A stretch of DNA of 64,000 nt from Nautilus pompilius (GCA_018389105.1 JACATO010001582.1:85001-149000), one strand, 5' to 3'; shown: positions 49,736 to 61,830, numbered from the stretch's first letter. The notes: a model not told the origin generated them from the letters alone. Translations and numbers: made by a program.

Positions 49736-50660
49736 CCGTGACGTCATCGGCTACCGCGATCCATCTCTAGTTCAAAGGAAGCCACCAGATGCGGCTGATT
49801 TTTGACCACGTGGCCCTAACTTCCTCTCTGGTGCGTTATCGTTTGCTTTCTACCCGTACTCACCTCGTTTACGTTATCGTCCCACGACGCGGAAATCGCG
49901 ACTGAACTCACGTGACGCGGACTAACGTGGGCGCCGTTACGTCACATCCCCCCGGTTTACTTAATCTATTCGCGCTAAACACGAGTGGCTGACACCTTTC
50001 TGCGGAGTCGTCGGGTTCTCTCCGCACAGTTTTAGAAAGGTTTAGAAATAAACAGCGTGAATTCACCACTACACGTTCACAAACAGACGGCCATCGCTGA
50101 CGCGACTCTGTTGTTAGCAGCTTTTTTTCTTCTCTTCGGTACGATGTCCGTGACGTCATATCCGGCAGCAGCTCACCCCCCTGGATCCGGAAGCAGACAC
50201 TACTCGCGGAACCGACCGTCTGGAACGTGATCGCGAGCGAGACTGGCGTGCCGCCGTCACAACCGCCACCGCCCCACGGAACAGTTTAAAGACTTTCACG
50301 TCTCCTCTCGCATTAATCCGCTCTCGGCGTCCACCGTGGCGTGAACGGTCTACACTAGCGCCATTATGCATTTCCCTCTGACAGTGGCACAATGCACGAA
50401 CTGTCGGCGTGTCTCGGGTTTATATGAGTTGAGAACACGCTTCAGCAGCTTCGCAAACCGCTCGATCCGACAGAAGAGCTTCCCTTCACACGAGACGGTC
50501 TTAAGACGTTTTAGGGGGCTGGCCGGGTTCCAGATGGCGTTCGCTTCAAGAGCCAGAGCGTCGACGGGATTTATCTCTCTTTTCCATTTTTCCACCGAAG
50601 CAACAAACTCGCCAAGGATCCCCCCCCCCCCGCCGCCATTCTTAATAACGAAACTTAGCA
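49736..50660. promoter_or_regulatory. CpG-rich promoter-like block
   Basis: Dense CpG carries two separate CRE palindromes (49739-49746 and 50151-50158) and a CACGTG E-box near 49909. ACGTCACA lies near 49939 and an ETS-type CCGGAAG near 50195. GCGCCATTATG near 50359 and GCCGCCATTCTTAA near 50632 resemble YY1 sites. Unlike the satellite loci, the CREs here are in unique sequence. A minus-strand 81-codon frame (50350-50595) and a plus-strand 100-codon frame overlap it, but neither shows a known domain. Confidence 0.35.
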
Positions 50661-50944
50661 GTCGTTGAATTCCGATGATTCTATCTCTCTGCCTGTCTGT
50701 ACCAGGATACGGCAGCCGTGCTCTTGAAAGGAACGCATCGTAATCGCCTAGCGAGACTTAATTAAATCTTTGGAGTTCTCAAAAATGATCGAATAATTCT
50801 GAACGAGGCCAACGCTGGCGTTTTGTTGTTGTTGTTTTCTTAATAGAAGCATCGCGCACTTTTGCTATTTAAACTGCTTGTTTTTATTCCCTTGATTTAT
50901 TTTATTTCTTTTTTTTTTCAAGATTAATATTTTACACATGTGAT
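50661..50944. other. Unassigned DNA
   Basis: Nothing recognised except a GTT run near 50822-50835. Confidence 0.4.
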
Positions 50945-51095
50945 GTTCCAAAGCCAAAGCCGTGGTTCGGCGGTTAGCTAGCTGAAGGGCAGAGTTCGAA
51001 TCCCAGTTGAGATCTGTCTCGTGCGGCACTCTTCCCTTCACTCCTTATGAGCGTGGGTCTTGTCTGCACGGTCTGGCTTCTCACACCTAAACACG
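50945..51095 (+). mobile_element. tRNA-derived SINE head
   Basis: GTGGTTCGGCGGTTAGC (A-box region, 50962-50978) is followed by GAGTTCGAATCCC (B-box, 50992-51004). The A-to-B distance is about 14 bases shorter than in normal tRNAs, so the anticodon arm is probably deleted. A C/T-rich body follows. Confidence 0.58.
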
Positions 51096-51602
51096 AAGAA
51101 TTCTAGATGTTTTTCAGACAGGTGCTTCTCCTGGCCGGCGCACGAGATCGGCTAATGGAGGGTGGATCCAGCATTTTGGAGGAGAGGGGGATATCAGAGT
51201 ATCATCAGGTAAACATTAATTTTATACTTCATTTTAAAAAATATATATATATATATTTCCTATCCCCTTCAAAACCCCTAGATCCGCCATTTCTAGCTCA
51301 CGCTTTGAGATGTCCTTAGACGTAGAGACTTATGACAGTGGATCGCCGAGAAGTCTCGACGGCAGCTCGTATTCAATTACTTTCCTTTTTTTTATTGTTA
51401 AAAGTACCTACTCTCCAAGACATAATTGGCAGGCGATCAGCTCGTGCAGACATCAGACTAATAAAGCCCTTTCATTAAAATCATTTTGAGAGAGAACTTG
51501 TAAAGTGAAGCGAAATTTTTCTCTTCGTCTCAGCTTCGGCAGATCAGAGTTTCAGTTATACAACGAGAAAGCAAATAAACATAAATCTAAATCTAAATTC
51601 AG
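51096..51602. other. Unassigned DNA
   Basis: Nothing recognised except an (AT)n run near 51241-51258. Confidence 0.4.
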
Positions 51603-51626
51603 GGGGAGAGAGAGAGAGAGAGAGAT

Positions 51627-51662
<36 letters not shown>

Positions 51663-51795
51663 AGAGAAGAGAGAGAGAAGAGAGAGGATGACGGTCAGTA
51701 CACACACACAGAGAGAGAGAGAGAGAGTGGAGAGCTACTAGAGATAGAGTCGAGAGAGAGAGAGAGAGAGTAACATAGAGAGAGAGAGAGAGAGC
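51603..51795 (+). repeat. GA array with a degraded CRE core
   Basis: Interrupted (GA)n. Near 51688 it carries GATGACGGTCAGTACACACA, the family core disrupted by one inserted G, followed by a short CA run. Confidence 0.9.
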
Positions 51796-52449
51796 GTTTG
51801 ACTGTAAACTGGAAAAATAGAAAATCTTTAATGTTCATTAGTCAACACAAGTAAAGTAAGTTTCTTAATATTGTATTTAAAAATAATCTATCTAAATTAA
51901 TTTGAAAAACCAATATCGGGTCACAAAAAAGGCAATAATAATAATAATATTAATAAACTTTAAAATTTGTGAGGTTGCTGAGACCGTTTTAAACTGTCCT
52001 ATGTTTAAGATACTTTTAGAGTCGAGTTTATTGTGCAATATAGGCACTCAATCTGTAGAACTCGGGAGATAGTTTTAGCATTGATTTTCGTTTATCTTTT
52101 GCTAATGTCATATGTCAGATCGTTGTGATTTTTGCTTCCTTGTTGCGTTCCTCTTTTCATGCGAATTGCCATGGTTTTGGACCTCCGAGGTATACTCCTA
52201 AATCAGTTAATTATGCTTACATATACGTAACAAATAATGTTTTTATTTATTTATTTATTTATTTTTGGAACGAAAAGTTGTCGTTGACGACTTATTTTGT
52301 CGGCGAGTCTTCAATCATGGCAGCCAAGGAGTGAGACAGTGTAGGGGTGTTTTCTACGAGATGTCTTATACGACTATTCAAAACGGCCACTGCAGAAGGT
52401 GCCCTACGACCCTTTAACTCTCGAATCAAGCGACCTTTTTGTCGCTTCA
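51796..52449. other. Unassigned AT-rich DNA
   Basis: It contains (TTTA)n near 52240-52265. The section after 52315 may hold the start of the Tc1-like remnant, but the frame is unclear. Confidence 0.4.
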
Positions 52450-53205
52450 AGTATCGCTCGTGGCTTTTCGTGTCTGGGTGGGGTGATTCCAAAACTGCGC
52501 GACAGTGGTCAAATCTCGTTTCTAAAACTTATTGCAAATGATCGCACAGAGCTGGCGAGCAAAAGGTACGACGGCGCTGCTTGGACGACAACTTACCGAC
52601 GAGCAACGATACCTAACCGCGGTCCGGCTACAGAGAACGGTAGGGGGCGCCAAAGCGGTACTGACCGGCGTGACATCACCTATCCACTAATCCAGGCTCC
52701 TCGAGACGTCCAGCATTTCCACACACGCCGCACGACCAGACTGGAGGAAGATAAGACTCCTTTGCATTGGACTCTGGCAGAAGTTTTCCGGATTTTCTTA
52801 GGTAAGTTCAACCTTCGTTCTCCACGGCGGAAACCAATCCAATGTTCTGTCGATCCTGTCGTGTTAGACAGAGATCGTGTGTGGGGGGGGGGCCGTCTTT
52901 TAGTCTGGGGTGCTGCGTCACGTGACCACACGTCTTTTGTTATACCGTTGTATTAAGCCAGATAATCGACTGACTTTCATGGGCGATAACGCAGTTTCCC
53001 ACTGTGCAAGAATAATCATAATCTACCTTGAAGAGAAAATATTGACCGTACCACATGCCTACCTTGGACTAGTTCTCTAGATGCAGTGGATAAAAGTCAC
53101 GGGCTCCTGACACCATTAGGGAATTGCGTCAAGGCTTTGACGGAAAACTGGATCGCACTGCCGCAAGACCACGTCAGACTGTTGTAAGACGTCAGTAATG
53201 TATTC
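52450..53205 (+). pseudogene. Tc1-like transposase remnant A (plus strand)
   Basis: Pieces in shifting frames follow the Tc1 DDE transposase in order. LTDEQRYLTAVRLQRTVGGA (about 52586-52645) resembles the second helix-turn-helix region. LHWTLAEVFRIFLGKFNLRS (about 52762-52822) matches HWT...W..V.FSDESRFNLRS, with the first catalytic Asp lost. GGGRLLVWGA (about 52883-52912) matches GGGSVMVWG. FMGDNAVSHCARIIIIYLEE (about 52976-53035) matches F..DNA.PH.AR....L.E, keeping the second Asp. TENWIALPQDHVRLL (about 53140-53185) matches the EEWN.IPQ end. The SPDLNPIE segment carrying the last acidic residue is destroyed by stops. The element is inactive, with several frameshifts. Confidence 0.78.
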
Positions 53206-53879
53206 AGTAATTTTTAGACCCTGCGCAATACGACAAATCTTATGGTCAGTTTTGAATTTGAAAATTTTAAAAATATTTTTAATAAATTCATACACTTTAT
53301 ATTGCAGTATTTTTGCATTATTTTGATAAGTGTCCTGATACAGTGTTTGTGTGTGTGTGTGTGTCTTGAAGAAATAATATTAAATCCTGAGGAGAGCAGC
53401 ATGGATTTGTTTGTCTATTGATCAAAAAGGCGATATTCTGCAACTTATTACAAAGAACTGTGCTGTCAAATCTGAGTGCGAGCTATTGCCGTGATGCTAT
53501 CGCATTTGTGCAGTAAACTAATGACAGAGGATAGCCTGGGAATCAATACTCTAACGACTTCCGAAATATTAGCTACGGAAATGGGTCAGTCTTTATGTCA
53601 TCTCCTTCATTTCATTATCGAAGAACCGTACACATTTTATTGGATGGACCATGATTTTGCCTGTTACTGTAGACACGCCGGTCGCAAAAAATTGGAGATG
53701 GGTTTTAGGGTGCGATTTATTAAATAATTATCAGTCTCCAAAGATTAAACCACAATTAGGTGTCGTCAATTCAAGAGTCTAAAACCTACAGTGTCTTTCC
53801 AAAATAATTAAGTAATGTGTTTTTATATGTTTGTTTCGGAAAAAAATAAAGACCGACAGCAGAGTAACTCGGCCGCCTT
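53206..53879. other. Spacer between two Tc1-like remnants
   Basis: AT-rich with a GT run near 53346-53365. An 83-codon plus frame at 53476-53727 has no known domain. Terminal inverted repeats of the flanking elements should lie here but were not resolved. Confidence 0.4.
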
Positions 53880-54760
53880 TCGCAGCACGAAAAGCCTCTA
53901 TCACGTTTGGCATCGTATTAATGTCTTATCGGCGGGACGTGGAAGGCCTGCTCTCAGCTGGCAACCCACATGCTCTAAGAAGTGTTCATTGAGACTCATA
54001 TTAAGGTTTAGAGGTTCTCTAGAAAGAAACCGAATGTTTCGATTTCGCTTAAAATCTGTAATCGCACTGCGAGATGGGCACAGCCATTCTGTAAAACAGA
54101 CATTGAATTTTAGTATGCCTTTTTGGTTCAAAAAAGATGCCTTTAAAATGGCTATTTACCCGGGAGAATTGAGACGATTTTTGAGGAACGCCAAATTCCT
54201 CCCCCCCCCTCTATCCAAGCCCCGATTGCATCCTACAGCGTGACGTTCTCGTCTCCATATTTGACCGCGGGTTGGAAACATTGAGAAACGAAAGTCGTTG
54301 TTAGGTTCTTTTGAAACCTGGGCGTAGCCTCCAAACAGCAAATGCTGAAACCTGAGCTCATCAAAAAGTACAGTAGTATATAGTGCGAATACTCAAAGAT
54401 TTTGCTAAACATGTCTTTTGACCAATTGTTTGTAGAATTTCCTCTCATCGGACATATGAGGTTCCTTATGTCTTTCTTCTCAGTCGATGTACTCGATCAT
54501 CCCAAAACCACTGTTGGATGAAATGTCCAAAGACCACAAATGGTGTTTTCTGATAAACATCGGTATTCGAATGGTACGTTACGCGTACAGCAGCATCCGT
54601 GATGTTCCACGTGATCCTTTTGTTTGTATAAATATAAAGGCGTGATGAGATACCGTGCCTGTCTGATGAACCTTTTCACTAGTCAGAGGTTCTTTGATGA
54701 GACTGCGACTCCGATGACACTGCATGTTCATCAACAGCTGGCACTAGAGTTCGTGTTCCT
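53880..54760 (-). pseudogene. Tc1-like transposase remnant B (minus strand)
   Basis: Read on the minus strand, TVLFDELRFQHLLFGGYAQV (plus 54321-54383) matches .VLF.DESRFQL...DGR..V. An EPNNDFRFSMFPTRG stretch follows. QNGCAHLAVRLQ (plus about 54060-54095) matches the QDNA.PH.AR.. block. EPLNLNMSLNEHFLEHVGCQ then LRAGLPRPAD (plus about 53915-54010) matches SPDLNPIEHLWD.LGR.LRAR.PRPA. The core acidic residues are partly lost, and at least one frame change separates the blocks. The residues differ from remnant A, so it is a different Tc1 family member. The two lie tail to tail. N-terminal residues above 54400 are only weakly recognisable. Confidence 0.62.
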
Positions 54761-57298
54761 CGACAGTAACTCCTGGCCAGGCTGGCACTACGTTTCTTAA
54801 GGCCGCAAAATCGTTATACTGAAGTGGCTAGTAAAATAGTTCACCTACCTGGGTGTTTCTGATACTCTCTCGAGAGATGCCCGATGCTTGGAACTCTGCT
54901 TTTACAGAACATTGACTTTTACCCTGATCAAGGAACCAGCCATCAATTTGTATGCGTGCGGAAACTTTTACTATGCCAATCATCACGTGATATTTTTACT
55001 TTGAAACAGCTTGTAAAATTGTGACGTCATTTCACCTCAGCACCCAGCCATAAAATCCAGTGGCCAATGTAGCTAAGGGATGAATTCTTTTCTGTAACTA
55101 CCAGTTGTTGTGTTCCTCCATTACTGGAAATCAGTATTTGATTTAAATTCTATAAATCATAGAAATTGGTTTCCAAAGATGTGAAAAATATTTCAAAATG
55201 ACAATGATACTTTCATGCATAATCAAATGTATTACTTTACTTAAAATAGACAAAACGTTTCTGTGTATCACTTAATGAATAAGAAACTTATTTCATCTTA
55301 ATATATAATAGCTTAGTAAGCAGAGAAACAGCCACAACCCGATATATTAAATATGATAATAAGATTACTAAGTTTAATTATCAATAAAAGGTCTGGGAAT
55401 ATTTGAAGGACTTCTGGTAGGTAAAGTGAACCAAAACTTTAATTCTTTAAATTCATTGGTGGATTATAAAAACAACAACAACAGAAACAGAAATTGAAGA
55501 GAGAAGAAGAGATATTATTCGTGAGGTTCATTTATTTAAAGAAGAACACTTTCATAGATAAGCATCTGATTTTCCAAACTTCCTCGTAAATATTTTAACT
55601 CGCAGCCTATTTTTTCCTTGTCAGCTTTCCGCACTGGCGTGGCAACGGCGACAGCCACTTCCGGTTGTCTTAATGGTTTTCCTGTCGTTGTGGGACAGTT
55701 ATCGCGGATTAGAACGAAATCCTAGGGAAGATAGAAAGCAGATGAAGGGAACTGACAAGAAAGGGGGCAGCGGGTGCTTCACAGTACGAACCAAGTGTCA
55801 CCCCCCCACACACACACACACACACGGGTGCTTGTGATCTCTGCCGTTATTCTTTTATTTACCTTCACTCAGTGATTAGTTCTGTACGTAAACACGTCGA
55901 CGAGTAAACCCATGGCGAGGTTAGAGGATCGTGATAGCCACACAGTCCGGTTCCTTCAACGTTGTTTTAATCTGCTTCAAAAGTCCTGTTTTGCTTATCC
56001 CGTTTTCAGTTACTCTTAGCTTTCTGAAGCAGATCGTAATCCGAGAACGGAAGGTTATTAATGATGCGTTACTTATTGAAAGTAGACGGTTAGCTGGGCT
56101 TGGGGGGGGTGTGTTGTTCCCCACTCCACTTCCTTGTCAGCAGTTAGTCATACATTCAAAATATGGTTTTTGACCATTTCCATTCCACAAAGCAGTAAGC
56201 GTGCTAGTTGGCGTTCCACCAAGTGAAGAGCAGTTTGAGAAACCGACCGAGTCTTTCTGACGTTAACCCCCGACCGACCGATGTCAAAGGGATTATGAGT
56301 AAGTGCGGATATAGATCACGTGGCTATCGTTCAATTGGCTAACAGGGTCGTTTAGACTCTCGTTTCTTCACAGATGGCGAAGCTGAATGGTATTTCGTTT
56401 GCCACAATAAAAAAGAAAAACGTAAAGAAAGAAAAGCTACCATCGATGTATATCACGATGCCCCTTTTTTTAAAGGTAAAAAAAACAACAATGTAGGTGT
56501 TTATCTCTTTTTGTTGCGAATCACTGTCCTGAGTTCCAAGGTCTATTGAACAAACATCTCGCAGAAGTGAGCTAGAAGAGGGGAAAACCAAGCAGATTAC
56601 CGGGGGAACCGTTCAGGGTCGGGCTCTTGATCCGAACCGCTACCACAAGTACCCGAGAAAATTCCTGCTAGTTGTGGGAGGAAGACGGACCGGCGCTGAA
56701 GAGCGAGAAGAAACCGTTCGGAAGTTCACCGGACTAAGCCGGATTCTGAGAAGAATCGAAACCGGATATCTGATCCACGGCCATCCGCCGTCCGGCAGGT
56801 GATGCAAAACAATGTATGTCGTCTCTTTTAGTTTAAAGCTTACCTGTCTCACCAAAGGCGGTGGGGCCCAGACAGACAGGTTTTGCTTTAATTCCTCCGT
56901 TTGCACATCGATAGCGGACGAAAAGAAAAAAAAAAATTGCAGTCGGAAAATAAACAAACAAAAAAAACGAAAGTAATCAACTGGTAGAAATATTATCGCT
57001 GCTAGAAATATTCCAATTAATGCAGCGATCATTAATATTTTCGCACTTCCGGTTTGCTTAAGTACCAAGAAGTCCGACGGATATTTAACGGCTGAAATGG
57101 CATAGCGAGAATGCTATCTGAACTCGCAGCTGTGCGCAGATATCGAGAGCCAAGAGGGAGAGAAAAGCTTGCTTTAGTGTTCGCAAGATCTGTCTTCATT
57201 CCGGACAGTTTGGTTATGAACAGGAGTATTCTTTTGAACGATCTCTTACCGCCATTCAAAAACAACTCGACAACTAGAAATAGACGAGACCAGAAGAA
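54761..57298. other. Long unassigned stretch
   Basis: No exon recognised. There is an isolated CRE at 55022-55029, an (AAC)n tract near 55471, and a CA run near 55806-55825. A minus-strand frame at 56640-57068 contains a hydrophobic segment but no domain I know. Confidence 0.4.
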
Positions 57299-57346
57299 AA
57301 AAAAATATATATATATATATATATTTACGCGCGCTATTTTAAACTT
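57299..57346. repeat. (AT)n tract abutting CGCGCG
   Basis: About 12 AT units near 57303-57326 are followed by TTACGCGCGC. Confidence 0.85.
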
Positions 57347-57764
57347 ATGCTTTTTTTAAAAAAAAAATATTGCGAGATTTTTACACGGACACGTTAGATA
57401 ACTCTTCCTAGATGTGGAGGGGGTTAATCGTTAGCGCAGAATCCTCGAGGTCAATGGCGAACGATGGCGTAGAAGTACAGGACCTCCCTCCGCCTGCAGT
57501 CGACGGACTTTTTTTTGGCGTGACAGTGGTTTGGTCTCCAATGCAGAGTGTGAACTATGGCGGCTAAAGTGAAACTGCTAAATATTAAGGGACAGCACAA
57601 GTAGAAATGAAAGAAACTTAAACAAATAAAAATTGATTTGTTTTTAAAATAATAATTTATAGTATTTGAAAAAAGTTGCTTATACATTATTTTTTTTAAT
57701 TGCCGATATAAACATATAGCAAACAAATAATTTATGCGAGCAAACACTGGGTAATATAAACAGA
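57347..57764. other. Unassigned DNA
   Basis: Nothing recognised. Confidence 0.4.
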
Positions 57765-58150
57765 TAAAGGGCTATACAAATATGATAGTAAGCAGCACAT
57801 TATATAGCTAACTGTATAATAAGTTGCGGGCTAAACAATCAAATAAGGTGTTGCTCAGAAGACTATCAAACTATGAAAATGATTGACGGTCTCTATACGA
57901 ATAAATAGCAGGCTATACAATCCAATCGTAAACGACGCATTCGATATGCAGAAAGGTTATGGCAATAAGTAGCGATCTATACAAACATATAATGGGCTAT
58001 AGAAATAAAAAAGAGAGCAGTGCAAGCAAATAACGGGCTATACAACTAAATAACTGAATATACAAGTAAATATAAAACTACCAATAAAAAAGAAAGACTG
58101 TGTACACAAAAACAAAATTATACAAAAATAAATGGTGATTTATTTTTAAT
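57765..58150 (+). repeat. Degenerate short tandem repeat built on GGGCTATACAA
   Basis: A loose motif GGGCTATACAAATAAATA recurs near 57770, 57828 (GGGCTAAACAA), 57911, 57975 and 57993. Further copies lie near 58036 and 58056. Spacing is irregular, about 18-80 bp, with AT-rich fill. It is an eroded array. Confidence 0.5.
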
Positions 58151-59302
58151 GTAGAAAGAAGTTTGAAGAAAATCAAGTATAAATATTAGCTACAGATCAA
58201 ACTGTATAATTTAGTACAAATAATAGCTATGGACAAAGGCAGAGAGAGAGAGAGAGAGAGAATAATAAAAAAAAATGTAATTTTCATTTAAACTTGGAAT
58301 GTACTGGGGCTAGAATGCAAACTACCCTACAGATGGGTTAATTGCATAATATTAATTGATATGGAATGATAAAGTATTTAGAACCGATAAATTTTGACGA
58401 GATATTTGAACCTGTAAGTAAGATATTCGATAGCATAATGAGCAATTAACGTGCTTCTAGCAACATGTATCGGTACATACCAAGGATTTATGGGGGTTGA
58501 CGTTGATTTTCTCTCAAAAACCCCACGAATTTTGCTCACAAAAGATCAGGGTTCTTGCCTGTAGACATTTTCCTATGAATTTCATAAATTCATTGTTTCT
58601 TTAATTATTATTTTTTTAATAAGAGAGTTGGCTTCTTTTTTTTTAAATTTTCAAACAGGTCAAATGAACAACAATTTGACCTGACGTAATAGCCGAACCG
58701 AGTACAGAACTATCGATATTCTCTTTAAATCGCGCGGCCCTGTATCGATAAGTCGGTAGACTGAGACGCTGAATCAGCGAGATAGACTTCATCGTAACAT
58801 GATCGTCCATAGTCCCGGAGGGATTCGCCTGGCTATTAATTTGTATGCTACGTGACGCTCTGAACTGTCGGACTAGCGGGCACCTGAGTTTGTAAATTCG
58901 TCTGCTTTCACTCCAGAAATCGATCGATCCTCTTCTTCATCTTTTTCTTTTACTCTCTCGCTCTCTGTTACTTTGTGCTGGTAGAAATAATTGAAGCCGT
59001 TAACCAGCATCTCGGTTCTGAATTAATTCTACTGAAAGCGAAGCTATGATAAAAAAAAAGGACAATCGATTATTGTCTTATGGAAAAATTTAATTTGCGG
59101 TGCATTAATAAATAGATCGTCGTTAGTGAATTTTAACGAGTTGTTTTTAAAGCAAAAGGTAATAATAATAATAATAAATCTGATAAAACTATTTCTCAGT
59201 TCAAAAATTATTTAATCCTTTTATTAGTTTTATTGTTTGAGAAAGCGTATATATATATAATATATACACAACCACATAGAGAGAGATAACGTCAGTATAA
59301 TA

Positions 59303-59319
<17 letters not shown>
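58151..59319. other. Unassigned AT-rich DNA
   Basis: It contains a short (GA)n at about 58241-58260 and (AAT)n near 59161-59175. ATAACGTCAGTATAATA near 59286 looks like a worn copy of the CRE/GA core. No gene recognised. Confidence 0.4.

Positions 59320-59350
<31 letters not shown>
59320..59350 (+). repeat. Short (GA)n tract
   Basis: About 15 GA units directly after an AT run. Confidence 0.92.
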
Positions 59351-59351
<1 letters not shown>

Positions 59352-59575
59352 GGCGATAGCTCAGAAACTCAGCTATGCAGAAAAAAAAAAAAAAAGACTT
59401 CCGCCGGAAGGGACATCTTAAGACCATGTGGACGTTAAACATTTACCCAAATAGATGAAAATCAAATTCATCTGAATAAACGATCCACTAACTAAAATAT
59501 TTACTTGCGAACATGATTAACTGCTCGCGTATTTCACGGACTTTGCAGCTATAATCTGATAGCCGACGGTAAAAT
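59351..59575. other. Unassigned DNA
   Basis: Nothing recognised besides an A15-type run near 59380. Confidence 0.4.
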
Positions 59576-60360
59576 GTCCGTTCTGTGAATTCCAATGGGC
59601 GTTAGACGAGAGTCTCGACCTGAAGGTTTCCGGTCGCGCGCGCGCTTTCTGCCGCCAAAACGTCCGCTCACTTCCGCCGGAGGATGCGCAAAGCTGAAGT
59701 GACATCCATATTTGGCGGAAGACGGCACGGAGGTTCATGACACCAACCGAGTCTGTGATCCCCTGACTGACACCTACCGATCGACCGCCAGAAACCGGAC
59801 TGATAAATTTCCGACTCTGAGATCTAAACCCCGACGTCAACTTTATTTCCGTCGGCAGATGTAAGAGGCGGGGGGCGGGGGGAGAAAGGAAAAGGGGAAA
59901 GATAACGATAGAAAAGCGACACCACTGCCACCGGATGATTGCCGTCCTTAGGTAGTAATGCTCATTTCATTTTACGACCGGAAAACTGTTCGCGGTTGAA
60001 ACCAAACGGAATTAATTTGCCGGTGGGCGTGCACTTCTGGTAGATTGCATAAGTGTTCGGCTGCAAGCTGGTAGTGATAAAGCGAGCGGAACGCTCTTGA
60101 TAAATACCGCAATCTTCTTATCCCTAGAAGAGAGGAGGATCACCATCCCGGGAGGGGGGGGGGAGACAGAGAAAAAGGCCCCGCCCAAGTGGAACTGAAA
60201 AATGTACAGATAACCGAGCTGTAGCCGTCTGGAAGTTTCTGCCGTTAAGATATAAAATGTCCTCACTTGTTTGACTGGGCGGGAGCGCGGAGAGAGAGAG
60301 AGCAGCGAGAGACCACGTAACCATGGCGACAAGGTAATGCGTATTAAAGCTGCGCCCTCT
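59576..60360. promoter_or_regulatory. CpG-rich promoter-like block
   Basis: An 11-bp alternating CG run lies at 59635-59645, followed by GCCGCCAAAA. An ETS-type ACTTCCGCC lies at 59670-59678. A perfect CArG box CCATATTTGG (SRF-type) sits at 59706-59715, next to GGCGGAAG. These lie within 100 bp, in locally high CpG. Near 60321 CCATGGCGACAAGG could be a start-codon context, but the downstream frame has no known domain. Confidence 0.3.
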
Positions 60361-61550
60361 ACTTCGAGATCTGAGCAGGATGTTCGTGTCGAGAGCGTTC
60401 AGCTGGAGAAAATCGTTAAGAAATTAAGAAGAAAAAACCACAGACACAGATACACACGCACACGTAGGTGGCGACTTATCAGTGTTTCCGGATGTGTCTC
60501 TCCTGTCTGCCGCGGAATCCTTCGCCTCTAAGGAAAGAGGACCCAGGTGGAGGGGGGGTCCGTCTTTCGTCTCTCTCCAAACAAGCTGAACGTGGAAGGG
60601 GCTCTGAATAATCAGACCCCGGGAGAGCGGGTTCTTAATACTCGGGGAAGGGAAGGGGAGGTTCCGGTAATTCCGCCTTCGGCCACCTTTGCATTTCGCT
60701 AGCATGGCGCTATCGACCTTCACCCCCCTCCCCCTCCCTCTATATATCTCCCCCTTTGGCGTACGGAAAAATTGGGATAACGAAAAGAACCAGCTGAAAT
60801 TTCGTTTGGGTTTCAGCCCTTGAAACCGTTTCTTCATATTACGGATTTCCCCGAATTCTGGCGAGTGTCTTTCTGAAGGCTTTTCGATCTTCCTAATCTA
60901 AACAAACAAAAATTAAAAAAAAAAAAAACTTTTGCAACTGTTTCCTATTTTTGCTAAGGGGAATAACTCATCGAGCACCCAGGAGAATATTTTGAGCTGA
61001 CATTTCTTTTGACAAAAATTCAGAAATACCTTTGTTTTTTTTTACATGTATGCTTGCTCATAAGAACATTGAACTGTATTTTCTCTTTTTTGAACGAGGT
61101 TTTAAAAAATAAACACACTAGAACATTGACAGCGGATCCATATGATTGTGATGAGGGGCTTGGATGAATCGTAGAAAGTTCGTTAAAATAATAATAAATT
61201 AGGGTGTAATTACAAAAAAATTCCGCAGACTGGACTAACAGAATTGCGAACGTAATAAAGCGAGTGTGAAAGCACATGGGAGACTCGCTGATATTTATCT
61301 TGTTAGAAAGTACGAAGTTTCATGGGAACTTTCCACGATCAAAACAATAAGAAACATCTCACTTAAACACAAAAGTTAGGCTCGGCTGACGTTTGTAGTT
61401 GCAGAGATTTCCCAGAAAAGGTTTAGAATAGATATTGTTTCTTATTGGTTTTTTTTTTTTTTAAATTTTTTTTAGAGATTTGATCGTCTGTTCTGTTTAA
61501 TTGGGTTCTCAGAACTTGAAACGGCATTTGTAAGATTGATATACCAAAAA

Positions 61551-61553
<3 letters not shown>
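60361..61553. other. Unassigned DNA
   Basis: CpG-rich to about 60750, then AT-rich. No exon recognised. Confidence 0.4.

Positions 61554-61585
<32 letters not shown>
61554..61585 (+). repeat. (GT)n microsatellite
   Basis: About 16 uninterrupted GT units. Confidence 0.95.
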
Positions 61586-61591
<6 letters not shown>

Positions 61592-61830
61592 CGTTGGATT
61601 CTGATGTCAAAAGAGTTCAAGGCCTTTAAGTTTCGATCGTGATCCAATATGAACCTGTCAGTGCCCTCAGTTCGATTCATGGCTTGCCTTTCAAGACATG
61701 GGTATTTTGGGTGCGCTTTAGGGACTAGAGATGGCCTGGAAGAGATCACGCCATCACTCCGTCTCGTAAAGCTTTGTGATTCTTCGTTAATCTTTGCCTC
61801 AAATCCTTTTCTACAATAGGCTGGGCTATC

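Noticed and set aside
50350..50595. 81-codon minus frame in the CpG block as a gene
   Set aside because: No recognised domain and no clear splice context; kept only as a possible first exon in the promoter finding.
56640..57068. Membrane protein on the minus strand
   Set aside because: A hydrophobic stretch near the start is followed by low-complexity Phe from an A-run, and no family is recognisable.
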